DNA of 64,000 bases from Sinobacterium caligoides (GTDB lineage Bacteria; Pseudomonadota; Gammaproteobacteria; Pseudomonadales; Sinobacteriaceae): assembly GCF_003752585.1 (NCBI RefSeq), contig NZ_RKHR01000008.1:62001-126000 (forward strand). The letters are read 5' to 3'. A program made the position numbers and the translations under genes. This document shows, one piece after another, positions 36,642 to 45,166 of the stretch (the first letter of the stretch is position 1; each line of letters begins with the position of its first letter). Under the pieces are notes generated by a model that worked only from the letters and a program-made list of their open reading frames with translations, did not search any database and was not told where the DNA came from.

Positions 36642-36881
36642 ATGTTAAAGATCACCCTCTATAGCGCCGACAAGTGCCCACACTGTAAGAGCGCCAAGGC
36701 CTTTCTCAAGCAGCGTAAACTGGCCTTCGTCGAGCTCAACGTCGACCGTAACCGGCGTGCCGCCAAGGAGCTACAGCGCCTCGGTGCCCGCGGCCTGCCC
36801 TTCATCGTCATCGGCCAGCAAAGCCTGTCCGGCTTCGACGTGAAGAAACTCGAGCGCATGATTGCCAGCCAGCAGCGCTAG
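36642..36881 (+). CDS. Glutaredoxin-like protein
   Basis: A 79-residue thioredoxin-fold protein with a dithiol active site CPHC (Cys12, Cys15), the cis-Pro in LPFIVIG and the late GF motif SGFDVKKLERM. It should reduce small disulfides or mixed glutathione disulfides in the cytoplasm. It follows the sirtuin gene closely and is probably co-transcribed. The partner is not evident. Confidence 0.88.
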   Translation: MLKITLYSADKCPHCKSAKAFLKQRKLAFVELNVDRNRRAAKELQRLGARGLPFIVIGQQSLSGFDVKKLERMIASQQR

Positions 36882-36893
36882 CTGGCATCGACG

Positions 36894-37496
36894 CTAATCG
36901 GTCAGTAGGTCGTAGAGAAAGGCTTCCGCTTGTCGGTAGCGCTGTAGATGCGGGTAGTCGGCATTGTTCACCCAGTGTTGGTTGATGTTGAATAACACCC
37001 CGGTACAGGCGACGGCGAGTAGCTCACTGGAATAGTGACGAGTCAACTCGCCGCTCTGCTGCCCGGCACTGATCCAGCGCTGAAAATAGCGCTTATATTC
37101 TCGGAATGCGTTTGAGCGACTGTCCGGCCCGTGCAGCGAAAACTCATAGGCCGTCGCCACCTTGTAGGTGCGCCGCTCAAACTCGCCATAGCCTTCACGG
37201 CGAGCAATCGCACTGTCGACAACGTGCTGCAGGCGCTGACGAAAACGCGGGTATTGTTGCTCGGCCTCGCTGTATTCACGCCTCAACGTTAGTTGCGCCT
37301 GCTCGGCAACGACGGCACAGAGCACCGCCTCCTTGCAGGGAAAATAGGCATAAAACGTCCGCCGGGCAATATCGGCCCGCTCGCAGAGTTGCTGAATACT
37401 AATGTCGTCCAGTTCGCGCTCGGCAAACAACGCCAGCGTCGCCTGCACGATACGCTGCCGCACCTCCTGCTGCCGCCGTGCTCGTCGACTCGTCAT
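36894..37496 (-). CDS. TetR-family regulator, downstream member of tandem pair
   Basis: A 200-residue repressor-like protein. The helix-turn-helix covers about residues 28-55 (ISIQQLCERADIARRTFYAYFPCKEAVL). The rest is the divergent, helical ligand-binding domain with several aromatic residues. The start overlaps the stop of the upstream TetR gene by four bases. Its N-terminus closely resembles that of its neighbour (RRARRQQEVRQRIVQA against RRARRLQETHDRIVQA), so the two are paralogues. It is likely to control the monooxygenase operon, itself, or both. Confidence 0.9.
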   Translation of the reverse strand: MTSRRARRQQEVRQRIVQATLALFAERELDDISIQQLCERADIARRTFYAYFPCKEAVLCAVVAEQAQLTLRREYSEAEQQYPRFRQRLQHVVDSAIARREGYGEFERRTYKVATAYEFSLHGPDSRSNAFREYKRYFQRWISAGQQSGELTRHYSSELLAVACTGVLFNINQHWVNNADYPHLQRYRQAEAFLYDLLTD

Positions 37497-38158
37497 GACA
37501 CACTCCCCGCCGGCGGCGTCATATGCTTACTGAGCAGTGCCAACATCATGCGGCGAAACTCATCATAATTGTCTACCCGCTGAGACGACAAAGCGGCAAT
37601 GTCGGCGCCGGCCGGTAACTGTAAATACTTCAGCGCATCATCCTGAGCAATCCCCGTCTCGATGCCCTTGGTAAACTCACCCAACACCTCGGCGGAATAA
37701 CAGCCGTCTAACTCGCCCGAGCGTGCCGCCGCACCGAACAGATGCTCGCTGCGCGCCTGGATCATGGTGCGCACCACCGCAGCCGACTCCTCGTCCATCT
37801 TATAGGTCGCCTGTAGGCCGTAGATCAACAGATTCCAATGCAGCCAGCCCCAGCGCTCCGCGTCTCGCATGCCATAGCGACAAAAAAGATCGAATCTCTC
37901 CATCAGGCCCTGGGCCTGCCGCTCAGCATCGGCGCTGTTCTGGCCGTCGAGGGCGACAATATGGCGCAGGGTCAGTTCCATATAGGGTTGGTCGAGGCCG
38001 CTAAAGTGGTTGTAGAAAGTCTTGCGGGCGACATCAGCACGCTCACAAAGCTCATCGATAGTGATCCCCGTATCCATCTCGGCAGAGAGATAATCTTCCA
38101 GAGCCTGCACGATACGATCGTGGGTCTCCTGTAGGCGGCGTGCGCGTCTATCGGACAT
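37493..38158 (-). CDS. TetR-family regulator, upstream member of tandem pair
   Basis: A 221-residue regulator with helix-turn-helix ITIDELCERADVARKTFYNHFSGLDQPY at about residues 32-59, and a C-terminal ligand and dimer domain. It is divergent from the Baeyer-Villiger monooxygenase gene across a 262-base AT-rich spacer with inverted repeats, the usual setting for a TetR repressor controlling a catabolic operon. It is translationally coupled to the second TetR gene. The ligand may be the ketone substrate or the ester or acid product; that is inference. Confidence 0.9.
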   Translation of the reverse strand: MSDRRARRLQETHDRIVQALEDYLSAEMDTGITIDELCERADVARKTFYNHFSGLDQPYMELTLRHIVALDGQNSADAERQAQGLMERFDLFCRYGMRDAERWGWLHWNLLIYGLQATYKMDEESAAVVRTMIQARSEHLFGAAARSGELDGCYSAEVLGEFTKGIETGIAQDDALKYLQLPAGADIAALSSQRVDNYDEFRRMMLALLSKHMTPPAGSVS

Positions 38159-38223
38159 TGAAGAGGGCCTCTAAGTGAAGTGGCGATCATACGGGAGGAA
38201 AATAATATAACAATATATAAAGA

Positions 38224-38290
38224 TATACTCTTGTGTATTCTATAGCACTGAATTATATTGCACTCATGTGTAAGAAGTACACACAAGTAT
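38224..38290. promoter_or_regulatory. Candidate operators in the TetR/monooxygenase spacer
   Basis: Two similar sites face each other: ATACTCTTGTGTATT near 38225-38239 and, on the other strand, ATACTTGTGTGTACT at 38276-38290. A shorter dyad, GTGT-N8-ACAC, lies within the second. The region is AT-rich and sits between divergent genes, so it is the likely binding region of one or both TetR proteins. Confidence 0.5.
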
Positions 38291-38420
38291 AATAATATTG
38301 GCACGATGCTATTGCGACAATGCTATTGCGACAAGCCTGCGACAGACGGCCGCAACGGGAACCACTTTCCTCTGGCAGCACGCGACAGCGTCATTACGCA
38401 ACACTGACAGGTGAAACACT

Positions 38421-39875
38421 ATGACTCGATCACACTCCACACCCAGCGTTGGCATCATCGGGGCAGGCATGTCGGGCATGCTAATGGCCATCAAACTACT
38501 GCAACAGGGCAAGCGTAACTTCACCATCTTTGAACGGGCCAAGAAGGTCGGCGGTGTCTGGCGCGAGAACCGCTACCCCGGCGTCGCCTGCGATGTTGCC
38601 TCATTTTCATACTGCTATGAGTTTGAACCCAATACGGAGTGGAGCAGACGGTTCTCCGGCGGTGCCGAAATCCAGGCCTACTTCGAGGGCATCGCCAAAA
38701 AATACCAACTGGATGACTACACCCAGTTCGAGACGACGGTAACCGCCGCCCGCTTTACCGACGAGCGCTGGCAGATTGAGACCAGCAGCGGCGAGCAACA
38801 CAACTTCGACGTCCTCGTCGATGCAACAGGCCCGCTGAACGAGAAATTTTATCCCGACATCCCCGGCCTAGAGAACTTTCAAGGCACCACCCTACATACC
38901 GCCGACTGGGACGACGACTACGACCTCAACGGTAAACGTGTCGGCATCATCGGCTCCGGCTCCTCCGGGGTCCAGGCCACCTGGCCTATCGCCCAGCAGG
39001 CGACACAGCTCGATGTCTTTATACGCACCCCGCAGTGGGTAATGCCGACACCGAACACCGAATACGGGCCACTGGCCAAACAGCTGAAGCGGAAGGTGCC
39101 GCTACTGGGCTGGCTGACACGCAAGTTCTACGACTGGGTCGGCGAGCAGTTTGGCCGCGCCGCCCTCGCCGATGGTTGGCGACGAAAGCTGGTGGCCTGG
39201 GCCTGTGAACACAACCTCAAACAGGTCAAAGACGCTGAGCTGCGTGAGAAGCTACGCCCACAAGAACAGGCCATGTGTAAGCGCATGATCGTCTCCGACA
39301 GCTACTACAAGGCCCTACAGCAAGATAACGTGAGTGTTGAGCGCAGCGCCATCACGCAAATTGAGGCCGACGGCGTACGTACCGCCGACGGCGAGCTACA
39401 CCCGCTAGATCTACTGGTGTTAGCCACCGGCTTCCGCCCCAATGTCTGGGGAGTCAAAGACATCACCGGCGTCGACGGTGCTAAGCTCGAAGACATCTGG
39501 CAGGATGAAGGCAGCCGCAACTATCAGTCCATCGCCGTGCCAGGGCTCAGCAACTTCTTCATGTTAATAGGCCCCAACAGCCCAATCACCAACCTGTCGT
39601 TGATCGATATCGCCGATATCGGCGTCGACTATGTGCTGCAGTGTCTCGACAAGATCGAGGCCGGCGAAATCAAGACGATGACACCGAAGAAGTCCGCCGC
39701 CGAAAAATTTGGCAGCGATCTCGCCGGCTCCTTCGACGACACCATCTGGGTCAGTGGTTGCTCCAGCTGGTACTTCGACGGTAGCACACTGCCACAGACC
39801 TGGCCCTGGGCGCCCTCTTATTATCGCGAGAAGCTGAAGACACCGACGCTGACGGACTTCCACATCACCTCTTAA
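38421..39875 (+). CDS. Flavin-containing Baeyer-Villiger monooxygenase
   Basis: A 484-residue class B flavoprotein monooxygenase that inserts oxygen beside a ketone with NADPH, FAD and O2. The FAD site is GAGMSG (14-19), the NADPH site GSGSSG (178-183), and the Baeyer-Villiger fingerprint FxGxxxHxxxWD is present at 153-164 (FQGTTLHTADWD). The second half has the ATGFRPN motif. It precedes an alpha/beta hydrolase by 48 bases, a typical pair in which the ester made by the oxygenase is hydrolysed. Two TetR regulators are divergent. The natural substrate, which could be a cyclic ketone, steroid or terpene, cannot be read from sequence. Confidence 0.93.
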   Translation: MTRSHSTPSVGIIGAGMSGMLMAIKLLQQGKRNFTIFERAKKVGGVWRENRYPGVACDVASFSYCYEFEPNTEWSRRFSGGAEIQAYFEGIAKKYQLDDYTQFETTVTAARFTDERWQIETSSGEQHNFDVLVDATGPLNEKFYPDIPGLENFQGTTLHTADWDDDYDLNGKRVGIIGSGSSGVQATWPIAQQATQLDVFIRTPQWVMPTPNTEYGPLAKQLKRKVPLLGWLTRKFYDWVGEQFGRAALADGWRRKLVAWACEHNLKQVKDAELREKLRPQEQAMCKRMIVSDSYYKALQQDNVSVERSAITQIEADGVRTADGELHPLDLLVLATGFRPNVWGVKDITGVDGAKLEDIWQDEGSRNYQSIAVPGLSNFFMLIGPNSPITNLSLIDIADIGVDYVLQCLDKIEAGEIKTMTPKKSAAEKFGSDLAGSFDDTIWVSGCSSWYFDGSTLPQTWPWAPSYYREKLKTPTLTDFHITS

Positions 39876-39923
39876 GTAAGCACGGCCTAGATCCGCAGTA
39901 AACACCACAACAGGAGCAGCAAC

Positions 39924-40829
39924 ATGCAACAGCAAGCCAGTCACTTCACCGTCGACGGCACTCGTCTGCAGGCCTATTTTCACCGACCCGAGCGACACGA
40001 CGACACCGCACTGCCGATCGTTGTCATGGGCAACGGCTTCGCCACCGAGTGGCAGTTCGGCACCCGCCCTGCCATCGAGGCCTTTACCGCCGCCGGTATT
40101 GCTACGATGAACTTCGACTATCGCAGCTTTGGTCAGAGCGATGGCGAACCCCGACAGGTGGTCGACATCCCCGGCCAACAAGACGACTTCCTCGCCGCCC
40201 TCGAGCACGCGCGTGCCCAGCCCTGGGTCGACGCACGACGCATCATCATCTGGGGCAGCTCGCTCGGCGGCGGTCACGCCATCAGCATGGCCGCTCGCTT
40301 CCCTAGCGCCTTCGCGATGATCGCCCAGGTGCCTCACTGCTGTAGTCGTGCCGCCTTCAAGACGGTCGCGCTGGGCAACGTCCTCACCGGCATGAGCCGC
40401 GCCATCGCCGATTCACTGAAGGCCTTGTTTGGCGGCAAGCCAATACTGTTACCGGCCGTCGCCGAGCCCGAACAATATGCAGTGATGAACTATCCCGGCT
40501 GGCGCGAGAGCTACCAACAACACCTCGCCAAGGGCAGCACAACCTGGCAGAACAGTATCCCCGCCCGCTCGCTACTCAAGGGCGGCGACTACCGACCACT
40601 GCTCGTTGCCGAGCAAATTCGCTGCCCCAGCCTGCTCGTTGCCGCCCGCGACGACGCCGGCGTGCCGCTGGCATCGGTACGGCAGACCGCGGCGATGATC
40701 GCCAATGCACAGCTAAAAATCATCGACGGTGACCACTTCGGCGTCTACTACGGGCCGCATATTGACGACGTCGTAGAGGCGGAGCTGACTTTCATTAAGC
40801 AACAGCTGCTACACGCAGAATCCAGCTAA
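39924..40829 (+). CDS. Alpha/beta hydrolase
   Basis: A 301-residue soluble hydrolase. The nucleophile elbow GSSLGGGHA carries Ser near residue 111, the oxyanion region is VVMGNGFATEW, and the late DDAGVP and DGDHFGVYY provide the acid and His. The cap insertion contains two cysteines (PHCCSRAAF). It is coupled to the Baeyer-Villiger monooxygenase gene and probably opens the ester or lactone that it makes. An AGGAGCAGCAAC leader gives a good ribosome binding site. It could also be a carboxymethyl-lactone-type hydrolase; the precise substrate is unknown. Confidence 0.88.
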   Translation: MQQQASHFTVDGTRLQAYFHRPERHDDTALPIVVMGNGFATEWQFGTRPAIEAFTAAGIATMNFDYRSFGQSDGEPRQVVDIPGQQDDFLAALEHARAQPWVDARRIIIWGSSLGGGHAISMAARFPSAFAMIAQVPHCCSRAAFKTVALGNVLTGMSRAIADSLKALFGGKPILLPAVAEPEQYAVMNYPGWRESYQQHLAKGSTTWQNSIPARSLLKGGDYRPLLVAEQIRCPSLLVAARDDAGVPLASVRQTAAMIANAQLKIIDGDHFGVYYGPHIDDVVEAELTFIKQQLLHAESS

Positions 40830-40885
40830 CCCCCGATACAAGCACTTAGCGCATAAAGCCATTTCATGCTAGCTTTGAATGAGGA

Positions 40886-40928
40886 GATCGTCACGCTCGA
40901 CTTGAAAGAGAAAAAGAGCGTGACGATC
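40886..40928. promoter_or_regulatory. Perfect 13-base-pair inverted repeat upstream of the PepSY gene
   Basis: GATCGTCACGCTC (40886-40898) and GAGCGTGACGATC (40916-40928) flank a purine-rich 17-base loop. No T run follows on the plus strand, so it is not a standard intrinsic terminator. It lies 57 bases after the hydrolase stop and 38 before the PepSY start. It may be an RNA structure or an operator. Confidence 0.6.
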
Positions 40929-40966
40929 ATAAAACTGTGCCTACGACTCAGCTATCGAGGTGATTT

Positions 40967-41263
40967 ATGCTCCGATCCATTCTAACCGTCGCCACCATTA
41001 TGGCGCTGCAACCCGCCTTCGCCGACGAGCAACCTCCCGCCAACGCTCAATCCCTCTCTACGATCGTCAAAGCTTTAGAGAGCAAAGGCTATAGCCCTAT
41101 CACCGAGATTTCCATCGAACACGGCGCCTGGGAAGTGGAAGCTTACAAGGACGGGCACCCACGCGAAATGGTCGTCGATGCCGTCAGTGGCGAAATTATC
41201 TCCGACACCCCCGACGTCGATGTCTATCGCCAGGGCCGCGCCAAGCATCATCACGACCACTAG
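40967..41263 (+). CDS. Periplasmic PepSY-domain protein
   Basis: A 98-residue exported protein. The signal peptide MLRSILTVATIMALQPAFA is followed by a single PepSY repeat: LSTIVKALESKGYSPITEISIEHGAWEVEAY, then REMVVDAVSGEII. The C-terminus is His-rich (KHHHDH), which suggests metal binding. Stand-alone PepSY proteins often lie beside two-component systems for metal or acid sensing, but none is adjacent here. AGGTGA forms the ribosome binding site. Confidence 0.82.
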   Translation: MLRSILTVATIMALQPAFADEQPPANAQSLSTIVKALESKGYSPITEISIEHGAWEVEAYKDGHPREMVVDAVSGEIISDTPDVDVYRQGRAKHHHDH

Positions 41264-41446
41264 ACAAACAACACGCAACAGGCTGAATCCACATCAGCCT
41301 GTGCGTCCCGCCAGCTTCGTGACACACACCGCGCCTGCACACGCCGTTAACTAGCCAAATCTAACGATATCTTCTTGCATCGTCAGATAAAAAACATATT
41401 CTTAAAAATAAAAATCACTCAGCTCCGGCAATCAAGAGCCATAAAT

Positions 41447-41980
41447 ATGCCCCAACAAACAGACAGAGTCAGCCTGAGGTACGCCACGGCTGACGACGCA
41501 GCAGTACTGTTTCATTACACCGGTGATGTAACCGCCAGCAAATTTCTCGCCCGCAAGCCACATAGTAGCCCCGGGCAAACAGCGAAAATGCTTGCTAGGC
41601 TCTCAACCGAAGAGAGCCTGGCAGATCATGGACTCTGTGTCTGGGTTATCCAAGAAAACAGCAGCGGCTCAGTGCTAGGCATGATTACCGTTGTCGAAAG
41701 CGCGACCAGCGTAGCGCTTCACTTCGGCCTGCTTAGCAGCGCAACCGGTCAGGGCTTCGCCTCAGAGGCACTACGTTTAGCCGCTGATAGTTATGCCGCT
41801 GAAGCAGACAACAAGAGCATCATCTCCTTTACCGATCAGGAGAATCTTGCCGCCCAACACAGCCTAACCAGCGCAGATTTTCACTATACCGGCAGCCAGG
41901 CAGCCTTCTATGTCGCACCACAGCTGTCGAATGCAAAGCGTGATGTCTTCTGCTATGCCTACAAACACGATGAGTGGTAA
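41447..41980 (+). CDS. GNAT-family acetyltransferase-like protein
   Basis: A 177-residue member of the GNAT superfamily, closest in outline to RimJ/RimL-type N-acetyltransferases. SLRYATADDAAVLFHYTGD is the first strand and helix, LCVWVIQENSSGSVLGMITVV the central sheet, and SSATGQGFASEALRLAADSY the acetyl-CoA loop, with ATGQGFA in place of the usual RGxGxA. The ATG at 41447 is preferred over the start at 41375. Substrate unknown. Another GNAT gene follows in about 110 bases. Confidence 0.8.
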   Translation: MPQQTDRVSLRYATADDAAVLFHYTGDVTASKFLARKPHSSPGQTAKMLARLSTEESLADHGLCVWVIQENSSGSVLGMITVVESATSVALHFGLLSSATGQGFASEALRLAADSYAAEADNKSIISFTDQENLAAQHSLTSADFHYTGSQAAFYVAPQLSNAKRDVFCYAYKHDEW

Positions 41981-42088
41981 ACATTACCCACTGTTAAAAA
42001 ATATTTTTTTAACCATAAGACGAAAGACGCACACCTCATCGGCCATCAAAAAATCAACAAAAAATAACAGCAGTACAGAGAATAACCC

Positions 42089-42622
42089 ATGATTAAAAAT
42101 GACCAAATAATAATTCGCGCGATCGCCGAGAGAGATCTCGAGGAACTTATCGTCGTGCTCGGCGATAACGATGCTCTCGGCGACTTCATGCCCGGCGACT
42201 TTGTTTCCGAAGCGACGTTTAAAAAAAACTTTCAAGAACACGGTTTCATTCGCGAAAAATCAGAGCGCTATGTCATCACCTGCCGAGAAGGAAGACTGTT
42301 AGGCTCTATTGGCCTATTTAAATCGATCCCCTACGTCGATGGTTTAGAGCTTGGCTACTATATCTTTAACCACGAGTGTCGCGGCAAGGGCTATGCTAGC
42401 CAGGCCGTCAGGTTACTCGCCAATCATCTATTTAAAACCAGAAGGATCAATCGCCTCGAATTAAGAATGGCAGTAGCAAACACGCCGTCAGTACGGGTGG
42501 CAGTGAAGGCGGGCTTCACCCACGAAGGCATACTGAGAGAGGCATCGTTTGCCAACGGCGAGTACCATGATATGCACAGTTATGCACTGTTACGCCGCGA
42601 ATGGGCGGCGACGCGGCAATAA
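42089..42622 (+). CDS. GNAT-family N-acetyltransferase (RimJ-like)
   Basis: A 177-residue acetyltransferase. The acetyl-CoA-binding loop is CRGKGYASQAVRLLANHLF, the preceding strand is LELGYYIFNHE, and RINRLELRMAVANTPSVRVAVKAGFTHEGILREASF is the very typical end of the RimJ/RimL group. It should acetylate an N-terminal amine or a small molecule. It faces the amine oxidase gene. It may be unrelated in function to the GNAT just upstream, whose sequence is quite different. Confidence 0.9.
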   Translation: MIKNDQIIIRAIAERDLEELIVVLGDNDALGDFMPGDFVSEATFKKNFQEHGFIREKSERYVITCREGRLLGSIGLFKSIPYVDGLELGYYIFNHECRGKGYASQAVRLLANHLFKTRRINRLELRMAVANTPSVRVAVKAGFTHEGILREASFANGEYHDMHSYALLRREWAATRQ

Positions 42623-42671
42623 ATAAAAGGCCTGTTATCAACGACACCACCATCACCGCGCACCTATCGAG

Positions 42672-44426
42672 TTAGTTTTTAAAACCAACAATTTTCGTAT
42701 TAATCCCTCCTCTTGAAGACATCACGGTGATGGTGGCGGGAACATCGGCCTCATCCATCTTGATCACCATTCGAAACCTATCATTTTTTTTAGGATGGAT
42801 GGGCATTTCCCCATAATCGACTAGTGTAAGCTTAATGTCATCGACACCTTCAGAGCTCCTGGCAACGACCGTCAATTTACCATTACTTCGATTATATTTT
42901 GCAGTGCCAAAAATCACGCTATCCACGACACCGTCATCAGTAGGTAAGGGCGGCGGATTATTAGGGTGACCATTAATCTTATGAATATTGTTCGCTGCGC
43001 GTTCGCCCTCATGTAGCGCACCGACGACGGTCGCAGGGTGGGTGGTATGCGATGCCTCACCGGCAAAGAAAATTCTATTGCCTGCCACCGGTGCCTGTAA
43101 GTCTTTGCGTTTACTTTCTTTTGCGGTGCTATAAGTTCCCACCTTAGGATAGCTGTAGACACCTAAGGTATAAGGGTGAGCCCCCCAGTTTTGCACAATA
43201 CTATCGACATAATTCTCAGACGCTGCGCCAACGGCCTGCGGAAAAGTAATATCAAGGTCTGCCAGAATTGCGTTAACAATCGCCTTATCACCCGTTCCTT
43301 CATCAGCAGCCGCGGCTATCTCACTTAAACGCTGACCATTATCACCCATGGGATAACACATCATAATATGAGACTCGCTGCCGGACTTATAATCACTCGG
43401 TACCCAACAGCCAGATGCTAAACCCTCGGTGGTAATCCAGCTGAGCTGGCCTTCTGTCTCCCACCAAGCCGACTTAAAACGCATGGCAACTTTCATCCCC
43501 TGATCAATGCCAATCCCCTTGTAGGCACTCACGGTTTTCGCAGGTAAGTTAGGGGTGAAATTAATTTTCTCAGCTTGTAAAACACCCAGTGATACCGTCA
43601 CAATGACTTGCCGTGCCGCATGTAAATCACCACTCTCAGTCGTCACAATCACATCATCACCACGGGTATCAATGGCGGTAACCGGGCTGGATAATAATAG
43701 CGTACTGCCTGCCATGACATCCTTCCACCACACTCCTTCTAATACATCTGAAAAACCGCGATTTTTATCGATAATACCGACGACCCCTTCGGACAAATCC
43801 CACTGATTATCTTGTAAGGCGAGGCTTCTGGCGCCAATTTTATCTAAAGACGTCGCATAATTCGCCCCAGCGATACCCTCGTCGTAAAGGTGGTAGGCAC
43901 GATGACCAGGCCCCACGCCAAACTTATCTTCAACATCTTGCGCCAGAGTTGAGTTGGGGTCGGTGTGCAGGTTGGGCTTCCAATACCAGTTATTAAAGCC
44001 ATTCGTCTCTTCAACATCTTGATCGTTAGAACACTTTATTGCCGCACTTTTTTTCTCCCAACAGGTGTTGGTTCCGCCGTCCATCGAGGCAGCCTCGCTG
44101 CCTAGGTAAATGTCACCATAGATTTTATTGCCATATTTTTTCTTCACAGCTGAATAGATTGGGTTATTAGATGTGTAGTGCTCCTCCGCCCCCAGTTCTA
44201 TGCGTATATCGCCGAGCTGGGCACTGTATACCCGGCCACCGATACGGCCGGTCGCCTCAATGACAAGAACATCATAGCCATCGTCGATTAAAGTCTTTGC
44301 TGCGTACAGACCGGCAGTACCGGCACCAACGACGATCACGTCGTGTGTGCTGTTCGCCGTCCAAGCGTTTGCTGTTAACAGTGTCGCCGCTATAGCCGAC
44401 AATGCAGAGCGAAAAAACAATTTCAT
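42672..44426 (-). CDS. Exported FAD-dependent amine oxidase
   Basis: A 584-residue flavoprotein with an N-terminal signal peptide (MKLFFRSALSAIAATLLTANAWTA). The FAD-binding GxGxxG is VVGAGTAGLYAAKTL near residue 33, followed by EATGRIGGRVYS. The C-terminal flavin contact is FFAGEASHTTHPATVVGALHEGERAA. Beyond about residue 490 a Pro-rich linker leads to a roughly 80-residue beta domain (VIFGTAKYNRSNGKLTVVARSS) that is not part of the usual oxidase. This looks like a polyamine- or monoamine-oxidase-type enzyme acting outside the cytoplasm. A flavoenzyme with a Sec-like signal rather than a twin-arginine one is notable. Confidence 0.85.
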   Translation of the reverse strand: MKLFFRSALSAIAATLLTANAWTANSTHDVIVVGAGTAGLYAAKTLIDDGYDVLVIEATGRIGGRVYSAQLGDIRIELGAEEHYTSNNPIYSAVKKKYGNKIYGDIYLGSEAASMDGGTNTCWEKKSAAIKCSNDQDVEETNGFNNWYWKPNLHTDPNSTLAQDVEDKFGVGPGHRAYHLYDEGIAGANYATSLDKIGARSLALQDNQWDLSEGVVGIIDKNRGFSDVLEGVWWKDVMAGSTLLLSSPVTAIDTRGDDVIVTTESGDLHAARQVIVTVSLGVLQAEKINFTPNLPAKTVSAYKGIGIDQGMKVAMRFKSAWWETEGQLSWITTEGLASGCWVPSDYKSGSESHIMMCYPMGDNGQRLSEIAAAADEGTGDKAIVNAILADLDITFPQAVGAASENYVDSIVQNWGAHPYTLGVYSYPKVGTYSTAKESKRKDLQAPVAGNRIFFAGEASHTTHPATVVGALHEGERAANNIHKINGHPNNPPPLPTDDGVVDSVIFGTAKYNRSNGKLTVVARSSEGVDDIKLTLVDYGEMPIHPKKNDRFRMVIKMDEADVPATITVMSSRGGINTKIVGFKN

Positions 44427-44767
44427 TTACTTCTCCATGTATTATACAAACTCTAAAAACTGTATTTATTTTTATTGTGCATGACAAAATTTCTTGCCAC
44501 CTACACTTATGAAAATAACAACCAAAAATCTATTTAAATCTTTCACCTTAATAAAAACTGTGAAAGCAGCCTCATACTATTGTATATCGGTAAGATTATC
44601 TTCATAAAAATAGTCAAAGAGTGTCGCGAAACACTTATCTAAAATTGTTTTAACTTTTAGATATCAATAAAAAGATAAGTGATGCATCGATCAGCAGCGT
44701 GTTTGAATCAACCAATATTGCAAAGAAAATATCTCGCTCGACAAATGGCGCTATTCGTAACAAATCA
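44427..44767. other. AT-rich intergenic region
   Basis: About 340 AT-rich bases upstream of the amine oxidase gene. It holds a 9-base-pair inverted repeat, CACTTATCT (44632-44640) and AGATAAGTG (44673-44681). No coding region is visible. Confidence 0.35.
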
Positions 44768-44974
44768 CTAAACAGCACGATGCGATAAGTAAAGTTTCAG
44801 AATACAGCCCACTTTAAACGCGGTCGCCGAGAGCACCATCACGATGTGTGAGCTCACCGCCGCGGCCAACGCCAGGCCTTCAACGAAGTAGCTGAAGTAG
44901 GTGCTACCGCCAAAAATAATCAGCGCTAGAACAATGATGTGATTGGAGGCTTGTAATTGTTTCATCTGACTCAC
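44768..44974 (-). CDS. Small membrane protein divergent from norR (PpyR-like?)
   Basis: A protein of about 68 residues with two transmembrane helices: HIIVLALIIFGGSTYFSYFV and ALAAAVSSHIVMVLSATAFKVGCILKLYL. Three in-frame starts exist; GTG at 44974 has GGGAG eight bases upstream and is preferred over GTG 44983 and ATG 44965. A sigma-54-like promoter lies upstream on the same strand, and norR is divergent. In Pseudomonas aeruginosa a small membrane gene, ppyR, stands in the NO-responsive fhp/fhpR locus, and this protein may be of that kind; the match is from memory and unchecked. It probably answers to nitric oxide. Confidence 0.65.
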   Translation of the reverse strand: MSQMKQLQASNHIIVLALIIFGGSTYFSYFVEGLALAAAVSSHIVMVLSATAFKVGCILKLYLSHRAV

Positions 44975-45038
44975 GGTGCTCACTCCCGGTTATTATTGAC
45001 TTCCTTGGCCTCGATACGGCCCGCTATCACAGAGAGTA

Positions 45039-45056
45039 ATGCACAGCTCATGCCAA
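45039..45056 (-). promoter_or_regulatory. Sigma-54 promoter candidate
   Basis: On the minus strand the sequence TTGGCATG-N4-GTGCAT has the -24 GG and -12 GC exactly 10 bases apart and matches TGGCACR-N4-TTGCA closely. It would start transcription near 45029, 55 bases before the small membrane gene. NorR is a sigma-54 activator, which fits. Confidence 0.7.
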
Positions 45057-45129
45057 GCATTAACCAGTTGATTTTATGGGACTATTGAAAACCCCAATAA
45101 AATACGAATCATTATGACCGCGACGATAC

Positions 45130-45163
45130 GTTGACTCTACGACCGCAGCGCGGTAGTTTTGAC
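45130..45163. promoter_or_regulatory. NorR-type enhancer sites
   Basis: Two sites with the NorR core GT-N7-AC are present: GTTGACTCTAC (45130-45140) and GTAGTTTTGAC (45153-45163). The second differs by two bases from an E. coli norVW site as I recall it (GTCATTTTGAC). A third, imperfect copy is GTTGATTTTAT at 45068-45078. They lie 75-110 bases upstream of the sigma-54 promoter and overlap the norR leader, so NorR could activate the small gene and regulate itself. Confidence 0.55.
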
Positions 45164-45166
45164 AGC

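Noticed and set aside
39564-40337. A 257-codon minus-strand frame opposite the monooxygenase and hydrolase genes
   Set aside because: It spans two well-supported plus-strand genes and shows no known domain; codon bias of those genes explains it.
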